The notes under the pieces are model-generated. The model saw nothing but the letters and a program-made list of their open reading frames with translations. It was not told the DNA's origin and did no database searches. Positions 44,969 to 53,648 of a DNA stretch of 64,000 bases are shown piece by piece; within the stretch, counting starts at the first letter, position 1, and every line of letters starts with the position of its first letter. Made by a program: the position numbers and the translations under genes. Where the stretch lies: assembly GCA_001466705.2 (NCBI GenBank), contig LATX02000144.1:310001-374000 (forward strand), written 5' to 3'. This DNA comes from Moniliophthora roreri. Its lineage: Eukaryota; Basidiomycota; Agaricomycetes; Agaricales; Marasmiaceae.

Positions 44969-46201
44969 ACCCTCTTTTTCCATAATGTCCAAAAGCTCCT
45001 TCTGTTCATCCTGACTATACTCCTTGAACATTGCCTGAATCTTCACATAAGCATCCCTCAGCGTCTTCTTTACTACCTTTTCCGTATTCTTCTCCGAATT
45101 CTTCATCGGGCAGTCTCGGCTGAGATGTCCCTGTTTGGCACAACGGAAACATCTTCCATCTTTCATGTATTCCCGGCGATCTTCTTTGGACAACCGCCCT
45201 GTCTCCATTCAGTTGACAGCTGTTTCCTTCTTTTCAAATCTCTTCTTTTTATCTGTCACCATCTGGAATCTTCGAGGTTTCTGAACAGCCTTCGTGTATT
45301 TGTATTGTTCATCGAATCTGATGGCCGCTTTGTACCATCCATTCAAATCGTTGGGCCGTCCTTGTGGTTGGTTCAGGATCTTGTCCGCTAATACAAACAG
45401 TAGCCCTTTTCGGAAGATGTGAGCCAAGGCTTCATCATCATATCCTGATTCATCAGCTAAAACCCTGAACTCATTGACATAATTGTCGGCCCTTTCTCCC
45501 ATCTTCATATCTTCGATCCTTAGCTGTGCGTCAGCTTTGATATTGATTGGGAGATAGTGCTTCTTGAAAGCACCCTTCAAGTCATCCCATTTCAGTTCTT
45601 CGTCCCCACTCTTCCAATTAAAGATGAGGTCAGTATTGCGTTGCTTCCAAGCCTGGGTGTCTTTTCCTCGGAGATATGACAGAAAGAAGAGGCATTTCTT
45701 CTCGTCAATATCGTATTCTGTAGGGTGCATGCGGAGATAAATCTCAACTTCGGTGAGGAACCTCTGTGTTTCCTTGCAATCTCCATCAAATGGATCTGGG
45801 GTGGCTACCTTCACTCCCTTCTCCTTCTTCTTCTCTTCCAACACCGCAGTTGCGACATTGATGATCATCTCTTCCTGCGTCTTCGGTTTCTGATCTCGTT
45901 TCGGGGTTGAGCTCTGTTCTCCCAACATTTCTTCTTCTTCTGGTCTGATTTCTTCTACAATAGGAGTAGAGGTTCCGGTAGATATCAATGATTCTGTCAA
46001 GTTCTCGGTTCTGATTTCGAACGATTCTGTATTCCCGAAATAGGGCAATTCTGGTAGCATGGATAATAGGGTTGAGTTGTTCCTCTGCTCGTCGTCTGTT
46101 CGTGTTTCTTCGTCTGTCGTTGTGTCTGGCCCAAGCACGTCGGAGAGCTGTCGGATTGCTTCGCGACGGTGGTGGCAGGTTATAATTGTATGCCTGGTCA
46201 A
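44963..46201 (-). CDS. gag: Retrotransposon Gag with CCHC zinc knuckle
   Basis: One frame from about 46201 to the stop at 44963, broken by a TGA at 45209-45211. The first part has the capsid-like region (F-D-G-D ... W-D-D-L-K-G-A-F, A-D-N-Y-V-N-E-F). The part after the TGA carries C-F-R-C-A-K-Q-G-H-L-S-R-D-C, a canonical C-x2-C-x4-H-x4-C knuckle. An overlapping +1 frame (46244-45786, starting MASEHRDR, Arg-rich) may be the true N-terminus before a shift. The TGA is explained by a CGA to TGA change. Confidence 0.8.
44966..44972 (-). promoter_or_regulatory. Candidate -1 ribosomal frameshift site at the gag/pol junction
   Basis: In element sense the gag frame ends ...G GGT TTT TAA. G-GGT-TTT fits the X-XXY-YYZ slippery pattern in the gag frame and abuts the stop. 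Slipping back one base continues as TTA-AAA-TGG, exactly the frame of the protease and polymerase, which is open from here to the TGA at 44532. A downstream RNA structure was not assessed. Confidence 0.6.
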
Positions 46202-46361
46202 TTCGGAGTGTCCCGAAAGTTCGGTCCCGATGTTCTGAAGCCATCTTGTGAGTTTGATGTCTCGATCGATATCACTTTCCTCTTCTGCAGTGAATCTGGC
46301 TCGTGGTGGAGTCGTGGTGCCTAAACCTTGTTAGGTCGGCGTTCTAGTCAGCTTGGCCTTA

Positions 46362-46750
46362 TGTTACGTTACTTGTGCGCAGCAACGTCAATCGACTTGA
46401 CTAATGACGTAGTCAAGAAGATCATAAGGTTCAAGTTTCTGAGTATAAGCAAGAACTAAGAGGTGGTCTCTGAGTTTGTTACTTAAGAGTTCGTTCGTTG
46501 CTAAGAACAAGGTTTATAGTTAACCAGGTCAAGCTGAGGAGCTTGAGACCTAGTTTGAGCTACTTAAATAGTACAAGTTATCTACGATTACAAACGAGTA
46601 GAACTCAAGAGAACGTTGTAGAAAGTGTGTACATAATTACGGAGAGAATCGGAGAGAAGGAAATAGAATGTTGTTACATAATCATTCGAGAAAGTAAGAG
46701 AAATAATTAGTCATACACACAGTCATGTGAAAGTCTGTGGCATTGTAACA
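46362..46750 (-). repeat. 5' LTR (right in window)
   Basis: 389 bp copy of the left LTR. In element sense it is the promoter-bearing LTR. Directly inside it (46361 downward) no obvious match to an initiator-tRNA primer site was recognised. Confidence 0.95.
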
Positions 46751-47251
46751 CCATCAAAGTATATAACTGATATGGGCTTCAGATCATAGTGCTCTTCTGA
46801 AATGATAGGGCTTCTCCTCGGCTTTGAAAAGGGTGAAGTCAAGATATTCCTGTTCTGGTTACACTCGGTTTTACAGATGCAAGAGAGTGGTGCAATGCAT
46901 TTCATAACTATTGCACACGCTGAGTTCCTGCTGATGCCAATCGCTCTAGAAAGTATTACACCAAAGACGTCAGAGTCGGAATACTTCGACTGTGTAGCCA
47001 CATTACTCCTACACACAGCCTCAACTCTGAAGCAATATTGTCCCCCATACCAACCGCAATCCGATTTCATGACAACCTTTTCAGTTTGGGAAAGATCAGT
47101 CAAACAGGATGACTGGAGTCCACTGTTGCGCTATTCATGCATGAATTGGAGTCTTTACTGCACGAAAGTCGAATCTCCTAATTTTTATCTGATTTCATTC
47201 TTTATCGTGCACGCTGAGCCAAAAATCCATCTTTCTCGTTACCTAGTGTAG

Positions 47252-47727
47252 TGAGCTTTGATACCTTGAGGTAAGCGTTTTTACAGAAAGTTCCCACCTG
47301 TCGGGTATTGCCCGCATGCCAGTTCGCTCATCCAGCTCAAATTTTGGACCAGGATCGCCTACGACACACGCAGAAAACCCTTGAGTTGGGAAATCCATTT
47401 TTTTCCATTATTCCCATGCACACGAGCGCCCGCGGAAAGAGCCGAGCGGATGTTAAAAAAATCAAGCGTGATGTGACTTTTTTTGGCAGAGCATTTACCA
47501 TAGCCCTACTCACAGTACGACAATCTTATTGTACGGAGAGATGTGACGACAAAAAAAAGGCCAGAGTGTGGGAAAGCAATGATGTACTTGGTGCCGCGTC
47601 GGTTGCCGACTCCGGGAAACACCGAACATGGACATGGAAATTTTGAATGACGTTACCGTTCCTGTCATTTCAAAGTTCTGTCATACGTGTATCAATTTTC
47701 AAGTGTTGGTCCAAGTGTCGGTTCATC
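47252..47727. other. No gene recognised
   Basis: Spacer between the end of NLR-E and the steroid-reductase-like gene; presumably holds that gene's promoter. Confidence 0.4.
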
Positions 47728-48840
47728 ATGGCTTTGACCTACCTATCTGTGCCGCAAGCCAGATATCTATACGACGGTATGTCTCTGGCTGTCACACTTC
47801 ATTTCTCTCTCTAAGAAGATATCTGCCAGCCACAAGGAAATGGTTCGTCCTCGGGAGTGCCGGTCTCTTCTTCGCAACATTTTTCATCAACGCGCCGTTT
47901 GGACGATTCGCTCAGAAAGGGAAAAGCCTATTTCTGGTTAATGGTGAGTAAATCTCATGCTCAAGCCTCGTATCTATCAACTTAGCAGTACTTACACGCA
48001 GGAATCAAAGCCTGGATCCTAATGGAACTTGTTTCCCCAACCTGCTTCCTTTACACCTTCCTTAAATCACCTCTCTCTCTGCCTGTTCTACCTGGGATGG
48101 AACTCCCTCTGCTATCCGCCCAGAAGGTTCTCGCAGCAATGTACTTGATACATTACTTGAACCGTGCGCTCATCAACCCACTTCGAACTCCATCTCGTTC
48201 AAAAGCCCACGTCATTGTGCCACTTTTCGGGGTGCTATTCAACGTGTTGAATGGGTCCTTGATGGGCTCCTACTTGTCTTCGCCCGCTGCGAGACTCTAT
48301 CTCGGCAAAAACGAGAACACTTGGGGAAACCCATTGTGGTATATCGGTTTGGGTTTATGGGCTGTTGGCTTTGTTGGGAATGTGTGGCACGATGAGATTT
48401 TGCTGAACATCAGAAGGAGGGCAAAAACTAGTGGGAAGAAGAAGGACGATGATGGCAAGAAAGGTGAGAAGAGAGAGGAAGGAGAACACTATGCGATCCC
48501 CCACGGCCTACTCTACAAGTACGTGTCATTCCCCAACTACTTCTGCGAATGGGTTGAGTGGGCTGGATTCGCATTAGCCGCGGCACCACTACCTTTCACC
48601 GAACTCTCTTCTTCAGCCTTACATACGATACCGTCACTTTTCTCCATGGATACCCTTTTCACGCTCTACTATCTCCCGCCATCTTTCTTTGCGCCTCGCT
48701 TGACTCCCCCGTGGGTATTTTTGTTGAACGAAATTGTATTGATGTTCCCAAGAGCATACAAGGGGCACCAATGGTACAAAACGAAGTTTGGAGAGGCATA
48801 CCCGAAGGAGAGGAATATTGTGATACCGTTCGTACTGTAG
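47728..48840 (+). CDS. 3-oxo-5-alpha-steroid 4-dehydrogenase family enzyme
   Basis: Exons 47728-47776, 47830-47943 and 48002-48840 sum to 333 residues in frame. Several hydrophobic spans (K-W-F-V-L-G-S-A-G-L-F-F-A-T-F-F; W-Y-I-G-L-G-L-W-A-V-G-F-V-G-N-V) indicate a multi-pass membrane protein. The C-terminal half has the SRD5A signature: G-L-Y-K-Y-V-S-F-P-N-Y-F-type sequence (L-L-Y-K-Y-V-S-F-P-N-Y), C-E-W-V-E-W, and the end H-Q-W-Y-K-T-K-F-G-E-A-Y-P. These enzymes reduce a 4,5 double bond of steroid-type enones with NADPH in the ER. The fungal substrate is not known. A Lys/Glu-rich insert (K-K-K-D-D-D-G-K-K) sits in a loop near residue 205. The second-exon acceptor at 47829 is required by frame. 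Confidence 0.82.
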
Positions 48841-49244
48841 GTCATGCTATAGGGTAGGGACAGCCTGTATCGTATTACGAAGCTCCGACTTATCAATCTG
48901 CGTCTTCACATCCTCTAAACGGGTCTGTAAGAAGCCATCGTTTACGACTGGTAAGCTGTGTTGGAGATGCATCCGCATCCCTTTGTATCGAGGAACTTGA
49001 GGAAGGGTAAGCTGGCGCAGCCCATATTGGTTCCAAGTCCTCGAGGTTACCGATTCGGCACGGTACAGTGACGACGATATCGCTAATGACCGGCGATGAG
49101 TCGCCGAGTCAGCCCCTCCAGTTAACGAGTCACTTTGCTGAAATACCGAGTCAGGGTATCTAATCTACCGCGTTACACAGAGACGTCATCCATCATATAC
49201 TAGCAGTTACAACGTTATGGGATTCAAATCAAATAAATACACTG
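48841..49244. other. No gene recognised
   Basis: Spacer. Contains GAGTCGCCGAGTC at 49098-49110, whose exact reverse complement recurs at 49926-49938. No coding evidence. Confidence 0.35.
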
Positions 49245-50064
49245 TTAAAGGAGTGTAAGGTGGAATGAATGATTTACCAAGAAGAATGAACGCGAAGTCC
49301 TAGTATAGGAGACCTGAGCGTACCGCTTCCAGAGCTTCCAGAGCGCTTGTAGATGAAAAGAGCAGAGAGGACAACGAGACAGGAGAAGACGCAAATATTT
49401 GATCAAACTCGGGCTGAGGTTAGATGTGTGGAGGGGGCGAGGAGGTAGAGAACCCGAGAAGGGATCGATGGACCGTGATTGAAGGAGATCGATGTCCAGG
49501 AGGTGTATGGTGCAGCTTTCGACGTTTTTGAGGAGGGGTATGGCTGGTGGAATTGAGAGTGCGCTCAGGAACCTCTGTTCAGTAGTAGAAGGAAAATTAT
49601 CCTTTTTCATGGACAAGTTGCTAGAAGATTTGAAATAGATGGGATGGAAGGGCAGATTGGAACAAGGAACGGCATACCTCAGGACTGCTGCTAGGGTCTT
49701 TGGTATAGGCTCTCTTCAGGTTATGCAGGAAATATACGTCTTCCCAGACCTCATACACCTCTGTCGCCTCATCGATCCTCTCCTCAATCTCTCCGCTCTC
49801 CTTGAGGACCCGCTCCAGAAATTGTAGGCTGGCCGGCAGCACTGGTGGTGGTGGTGGTGGTAGTGGACTTGGAAGCTTCCGAAACGGCCGTTCAGTGTTA
49901 TCCAGACTCGGTCGCTCATGGCTGTGACTCGGCGACTCGTTACTCAGAGACTCGGAGGCTCGGTGGCAATACGTGGAGACCCTCCCAGAGAGCAGAGGAA
50001 ATAGTTCGCGGGTAAATACGAACGGTGAGATGTAGCTGGATACCTCATTAGCCTTGCATCGCAT
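49245..50064 (-). CDS. Uncertain gene: two adjacent ORFs of unknown function
   Basis: Minus-strand ORFs 50064-49621 and 49616-49245 are nearly contiguous. The first has Ser-rich text, a run of seven prolines and a charged helix (E-S-G-E-I-E-E-R-I-D-E-A-T-E-V-Y-E-V-W-E-D). The second contains L-S-P-S-L-I-K-Y-L-R-L-L-L. An intron could remove the end of the first (donor near 49687, acceptor near 49624), but the phases I tried do not join cleanly. No family is recognised; this may be a real fast-evolving gene or chance. Confidence 0.25.
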
Positions 50065-50329
50065 CTAAAGCACGAAAGGGAAACTTACTTGAACGTAACC
50101 AACTCTGTCAACCCCTGATGTGATGGTGAAGGAAGATGATGAAAACGTGGCATACTAGTACCCAGCGCACAGCAGTACTGGTACTTACCTGTTGAATAAA
50201 TCCGTTCTGATCACCCTCGATGCATCGGCTTTACTTTTTCCTTTTCTCACCATGACAATGTCAGTATGGCACCCCTCACTACCAAAATTTGGTTGTTTTG
50301 TGCATCGTGATGAGCAAGAGGTAATTGAG

Positions 50330-50700
50330 TAGCTTAATGAAAGTGACTTTGTGCTGAAATGGAAGACTTAGATTATAGTTGATAGCGTCGTGATCGCGCT
50401 TGGAAAGCTGCAGAATTCCGTAGACCATGTAGAAGCCAATAGTCTGCTTCAGTCATTCAATCAAGGTTAGAGGTTCTGTATATGGAGTCATGTCAATACA
50501 GTATCTGGTGGTTTTAACGGTACGCAGGAGTCGCACCTCGGTACAGCCTTGATACAATACAAGGCTTCACTATCGACGCTCGAGGTATTCACTGATAATA
50601 AAGGACTAGAACTGGTGCTCGAAGCTTGAAGATGCGGCAGCAGCGACATCGACACGTTTTGCTATAGTCATCGTGTGGGCGTTGACGATAGTTGAGAGAA
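50330..50700 (-). pseudogene. 5' fragment of a CBS-domain gene
   Basis: Closely matches 57575-57960 (for example GCAGCAGCGACATCGACACG and CTCGAGGTATTCACTGATAA on the plus strand). Minus-strand reading starts M-T-I-A-K-R-V-D-V-A-A-A-A-S-S-S and hits a stop after about 21 codons. None of the later CBS exons is present, so it is a truncated duplicate. It sits directly upstream of TUP1. Confidence 0.65.
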
Positions 50701-50780
50701 AAAACACTTTACAGCACGCAAGCTTCAAATGCCGCGCCGAATCGATTTTGACCGAACAGCCCGGTCCACATCTCCTTGGC

Positions 50781-53120
50781 ATGAACCATCGCAGCCTTAC
50801 TGGCACTTCCGCCCAGCCGTCTCCTGCGACCCGCCTGAATGAGTCTTTCGATGCCACTAGGCAAGAATTTGATCTTCTCGCCCAAGAAGTCACTGCTATA
50901 AGGAATCATGAAGCCAGAGGTGCGTTTCCAGTATCGATTTCTCCCCTGCTTGCTAAAAGAACCTTCAGTCGTCCCGGAAGTCAATCAAGTTGATATTATC
51001 CATCAGTCAATTTACCAACTCGAAACCCGACTTGGAAAGGTTCAACAGCAATTTGAAGAAGAATTATCTCGTTTACGCACCGAAATACACGTTTTGAGAC
51101 AATGCCTACCTCCAAATGCAACTACTGGTCCCGAGCTAGACTCTTTATCTGGTGCGAGCAGCATGGTGCATCGAGGCAACTTCTCTGGCCCTCCACCATC
51201 TGGCGCTGGCAGCGTTCCCAGCAATGCATCATTTCCGCGCGACGGAGATATGGAGAGGGAGATGGACGGAGCAGAATCGTTATCAACGAGAGACCGTGGT
51301 CATGAAAGAGAGCGTGAAATGGAAGGTGGTTTAGAAACGGGCCAGGATCGTGTTGTAAACGATAGCGCACCACCACCGTCTTCCATGTCTGGTCCAGGTC
51401 TTTCATTGCCTGCTTATGGTCCACCTGTACCATATCCACCTGCTGTCCCTAGCTCGGTTGCCGCATCGCCCATGAAGGATGTTCAACATGCTCCTCAATC
51501 ACTTCCGCCGAGCAAAGAGCTTCAACTCCAGCACAACGATGGGATATCTAGCAGTGGCGGCAGTCTGATTCCAGTCAACACTCCCGCTGAAGGCTTCCTC
51601 GAAGATGTTGACTTTAATACGCTCCCGGCAGAATTCAAGAAAGAAGGCAGTGACTGGTTCGCGATATTCAACCCAAAGGTGAAGAAGGGTTCGGATGTCA
51701 GCTTGATGCACACCTTCATGCACGAAAGGTGTGTTCTCTTGTTCTCGTCGTGCACGTTTCGCCATGGACAACGTTTTTTTCGGTTGTTTCCATTCATTGG
51801 ATCATTCTCCAGGCTAACCTCTAGTGACTACGCACCACCTTGTGCGTTGATAGCGTCGTGTGCTGCGCGCGTTTTTCTCCAGACGGCAAGTACCTTGCTA
51901 CGGGCTGTAATAGGTTAGCCCAGATTTATGACACCAAGACCGGCGCAAAGAGTTGGTGGGTAAAGTTTTCGTTGGACCTCAGTTATTCGTTAACAGCGAC
52001 CATAGCGCCTTGGTTCACGAGAGCGCTGGCAAGCACACCGGTGACCTGTACATTCGAGGTGTATGTTTCAGTCCCGATGGTAAATTCCTAGCCACAGGTG
52101 CAGAGGATGGACTAGTCCGAGTGAGCCAATATCCTACTTGTTATCTGTAGATGAACTAACGAGCCTTTACTAGATTTGGAACATTCAGAAAGCGCGAATA
52201 CGCAATATCTTCGGCGGTCATCGAAAGGAAATATACTCGGTCGTTTTCTCTCCTGACGGTCGCCTCATTGTCTCCTGTTCTGATGACAACACTGTGAGAA
52301 TCTGGGACATGCTGGACAGCACTTCCAAAGTGTTGACCCATAACGATCCCAGCTTTGTCGACTGTGAAGCCGGGCTGGTGTCTGTTGCTGTTAGTCCAAA
52401 TAACTTGTACATCGCCGCCAGTAGTCTCGATGCCACTGTTTGGATATGGGACATAAGGACAGGGCAGCTTGTTGAGAGATTGCGAGGTCACCGCGACAGT
52501 GTTTATAGCGTCGCATTCAGTCCCGACGGGAAGGTCTTGGTCAGCGGAAGTTTAGACAGGACCCTGAGATATTGGGACGTCAGCGCGTTGATGAGCCCTC
52601 CAGGTTCCATCGGAAGACAAGAGAAACAAGCGAACTGGAATGATGCGTTAAGACACAAGGACGGGGACAAGCAGAGTCAATGCATGTTGACTTCCGCAGG
52701 ACACAAGGTGTGTTACAAGGCGAAAGACTTGCGGTCATGAACTGACTCATTGGCTGTAGGACTTTGTGCTGACCGTCGCAATGTCCTATGACGGCCAATG
52801 GGTAGTGTCGGGTTCAAAGGATACCGGAGTACAATTCTGGGATTCAAAAAATGCCACTGTACAGTGTATGTTGAAGGGACATAGAAACTCTAGTATGTCG
52901 TATTGACTACATTGCAGTATTCTGGAGTTTCTCACCTTTTCTGCTCCAGTTATCTCGGTAGACCTGAGCCCTTCGGGCTGCACCCTAGCAACGGGTAGCG
53001 GTGATTGGAGAGCCCGAATATGTGAGTACTCTGGTTCCTAATGATAGTTCTGTCTCACGAAGAAACATAGGGAGTTACACGATGACTTCACAGGGAGGAG
53101 CAAAAACGTGTAAAAATTAG
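50781..53120 (+). CDS. TUP1: Tup1-type general transcriptional corepressor
   Basis: Eight exons (50781-50919, 50969-51728, 51854-51955, 51997-52120, 52174-52707, 52760-52892, 52950-53021, 53071-53120) give 637 residues. The N-terminal helix ([19 protein letters not shown]) is the Tup_N tetramerisation region. A Pro/Ser/Gly-rich linker follows, then D-W-F-A-I-F-N-P-K. The WD40 propeller starts at [20 protein letters not shown] and includes [28 protein letters not shown] and ends R-A-R-I-W-S-Y. Tup1 with Ssn6/Cyc8 represses many genes. The last splice is preferred over a read-through end because it restores the conserved R-I-W. Confidence 0.93.
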
Positions 53121-53648
53121 TCCGTTTTTGTATACCCCCTGAGGTAAATGTGGAGAGCAGGCTGAAATATATATGATAATTCGTGCTGTAGTCTGTAGAT
53201 TGACCATACTGCTCTTTTTCTATATCCAATACTGTCATTGACCACAAACCACCTGGAACGACTTCAAATTGCATTTAGCCGAGGAATTCAGCCCAATCTC
53301 GTTCTGCCTCGCCTGGCAAACCGTGCGAGAGAAGCTAAGAAAATGGGAAAACGAGTGTCAGCGTCGGGAGCATAGTTTGCTTGGCCAGAAGCCTGAAGCT
53401 CCGGGGCGATCACTGGAGTCGATGTTTTCACATCGGATTTCGCATAACATGCAGTCTCAAGTAACAAGTAGTGTCCAGAATCCTTTTCTTCCGCGCAGGG
53501 TGGAGGGCGTGGCAATGTCAAGGATGCTTTCGATTTGATAGATGATTCCACATCATTTGCAAACTCCTGGCAACTAACCCGCCAACACGTTGCCTCCGAA
53601 TTCGTCGCTCCTTTCCAACGCCGTACCCTTCACAATCTATTTCCTCAT
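53121..53648. other. No supported gene
   Basis: An 89-codon plus-strand ORF (53269-53538) spans most of this spacer, but it has no motif and overlaps an equally long minus-strand ORF. The last 70 bp resemble the leader before NLR-G. Confidence 0.4.

Larger units (their letters stand above)
39557..46750 (-). mobile_element. Full-length Ty3/gypsy chromovirus, coding on the minus strand
   Basis: 7,194 bp bounded by two 389 bp LTRs (39557-39945 and 46362-46750) with TG...CA ends, starting TGTTAC and ending GTAACA, and a 5 bp CCATC target duplication (39552-39556 and 46751-46755). Gene order in sense is gag (with zinc knuckle), protease, reverse transcriptase/RNase H, integrase with C-terminal chromodomain, then an additional ORF. 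The LTRs differ at 7 positions (about 98% identity), 6 of them transitions, so the insertion is fairly recent. Seven in-frame stops make it non-autonomous as it stands. Confidence 0.95.
38793..47251 (+). pseudogene. NLR-E: truncated NLR pseudogene split by a retrotransposon
   Basis: Homology begins inside the NACHT domain (A-Y-Q-F-C-K-S-G, 38817), so the motif exon and Walker A are missing. Walker B (I-I-I-D-G-L-D-E-C) is present. A frameshift lies near 39225 and a 1-base insertion near 39510. At 39552-39556 the coding sequence meets the CCATC target site. The gene resumes at 46751 after the element: the flanks join without loss into the family sequence. The right part includes a TAG where sister genes have TGG (near 46790), then L-H-S-V-L-Q and W-S-L-Y-C-T-K-V-E-S-P, and fades out by 47251 with no C-terminal module. 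Decay therefore probably preceded the insertion. Confidence 0.85.

Noticed and set aside
52950..53041. TUP1 ending [10 protein letters not shown] at 53041
   Set aside because: A GT donor inside that codon and an AG at 53070 restore the conserved R-I-W-S-Y end, so the read-through end is less likely.
53269..53538. 89-codon ORF upstream of NLR-F
   Set aside because: No start context, motif or paralogue; overlaps a minus-strand ORF of equal length.
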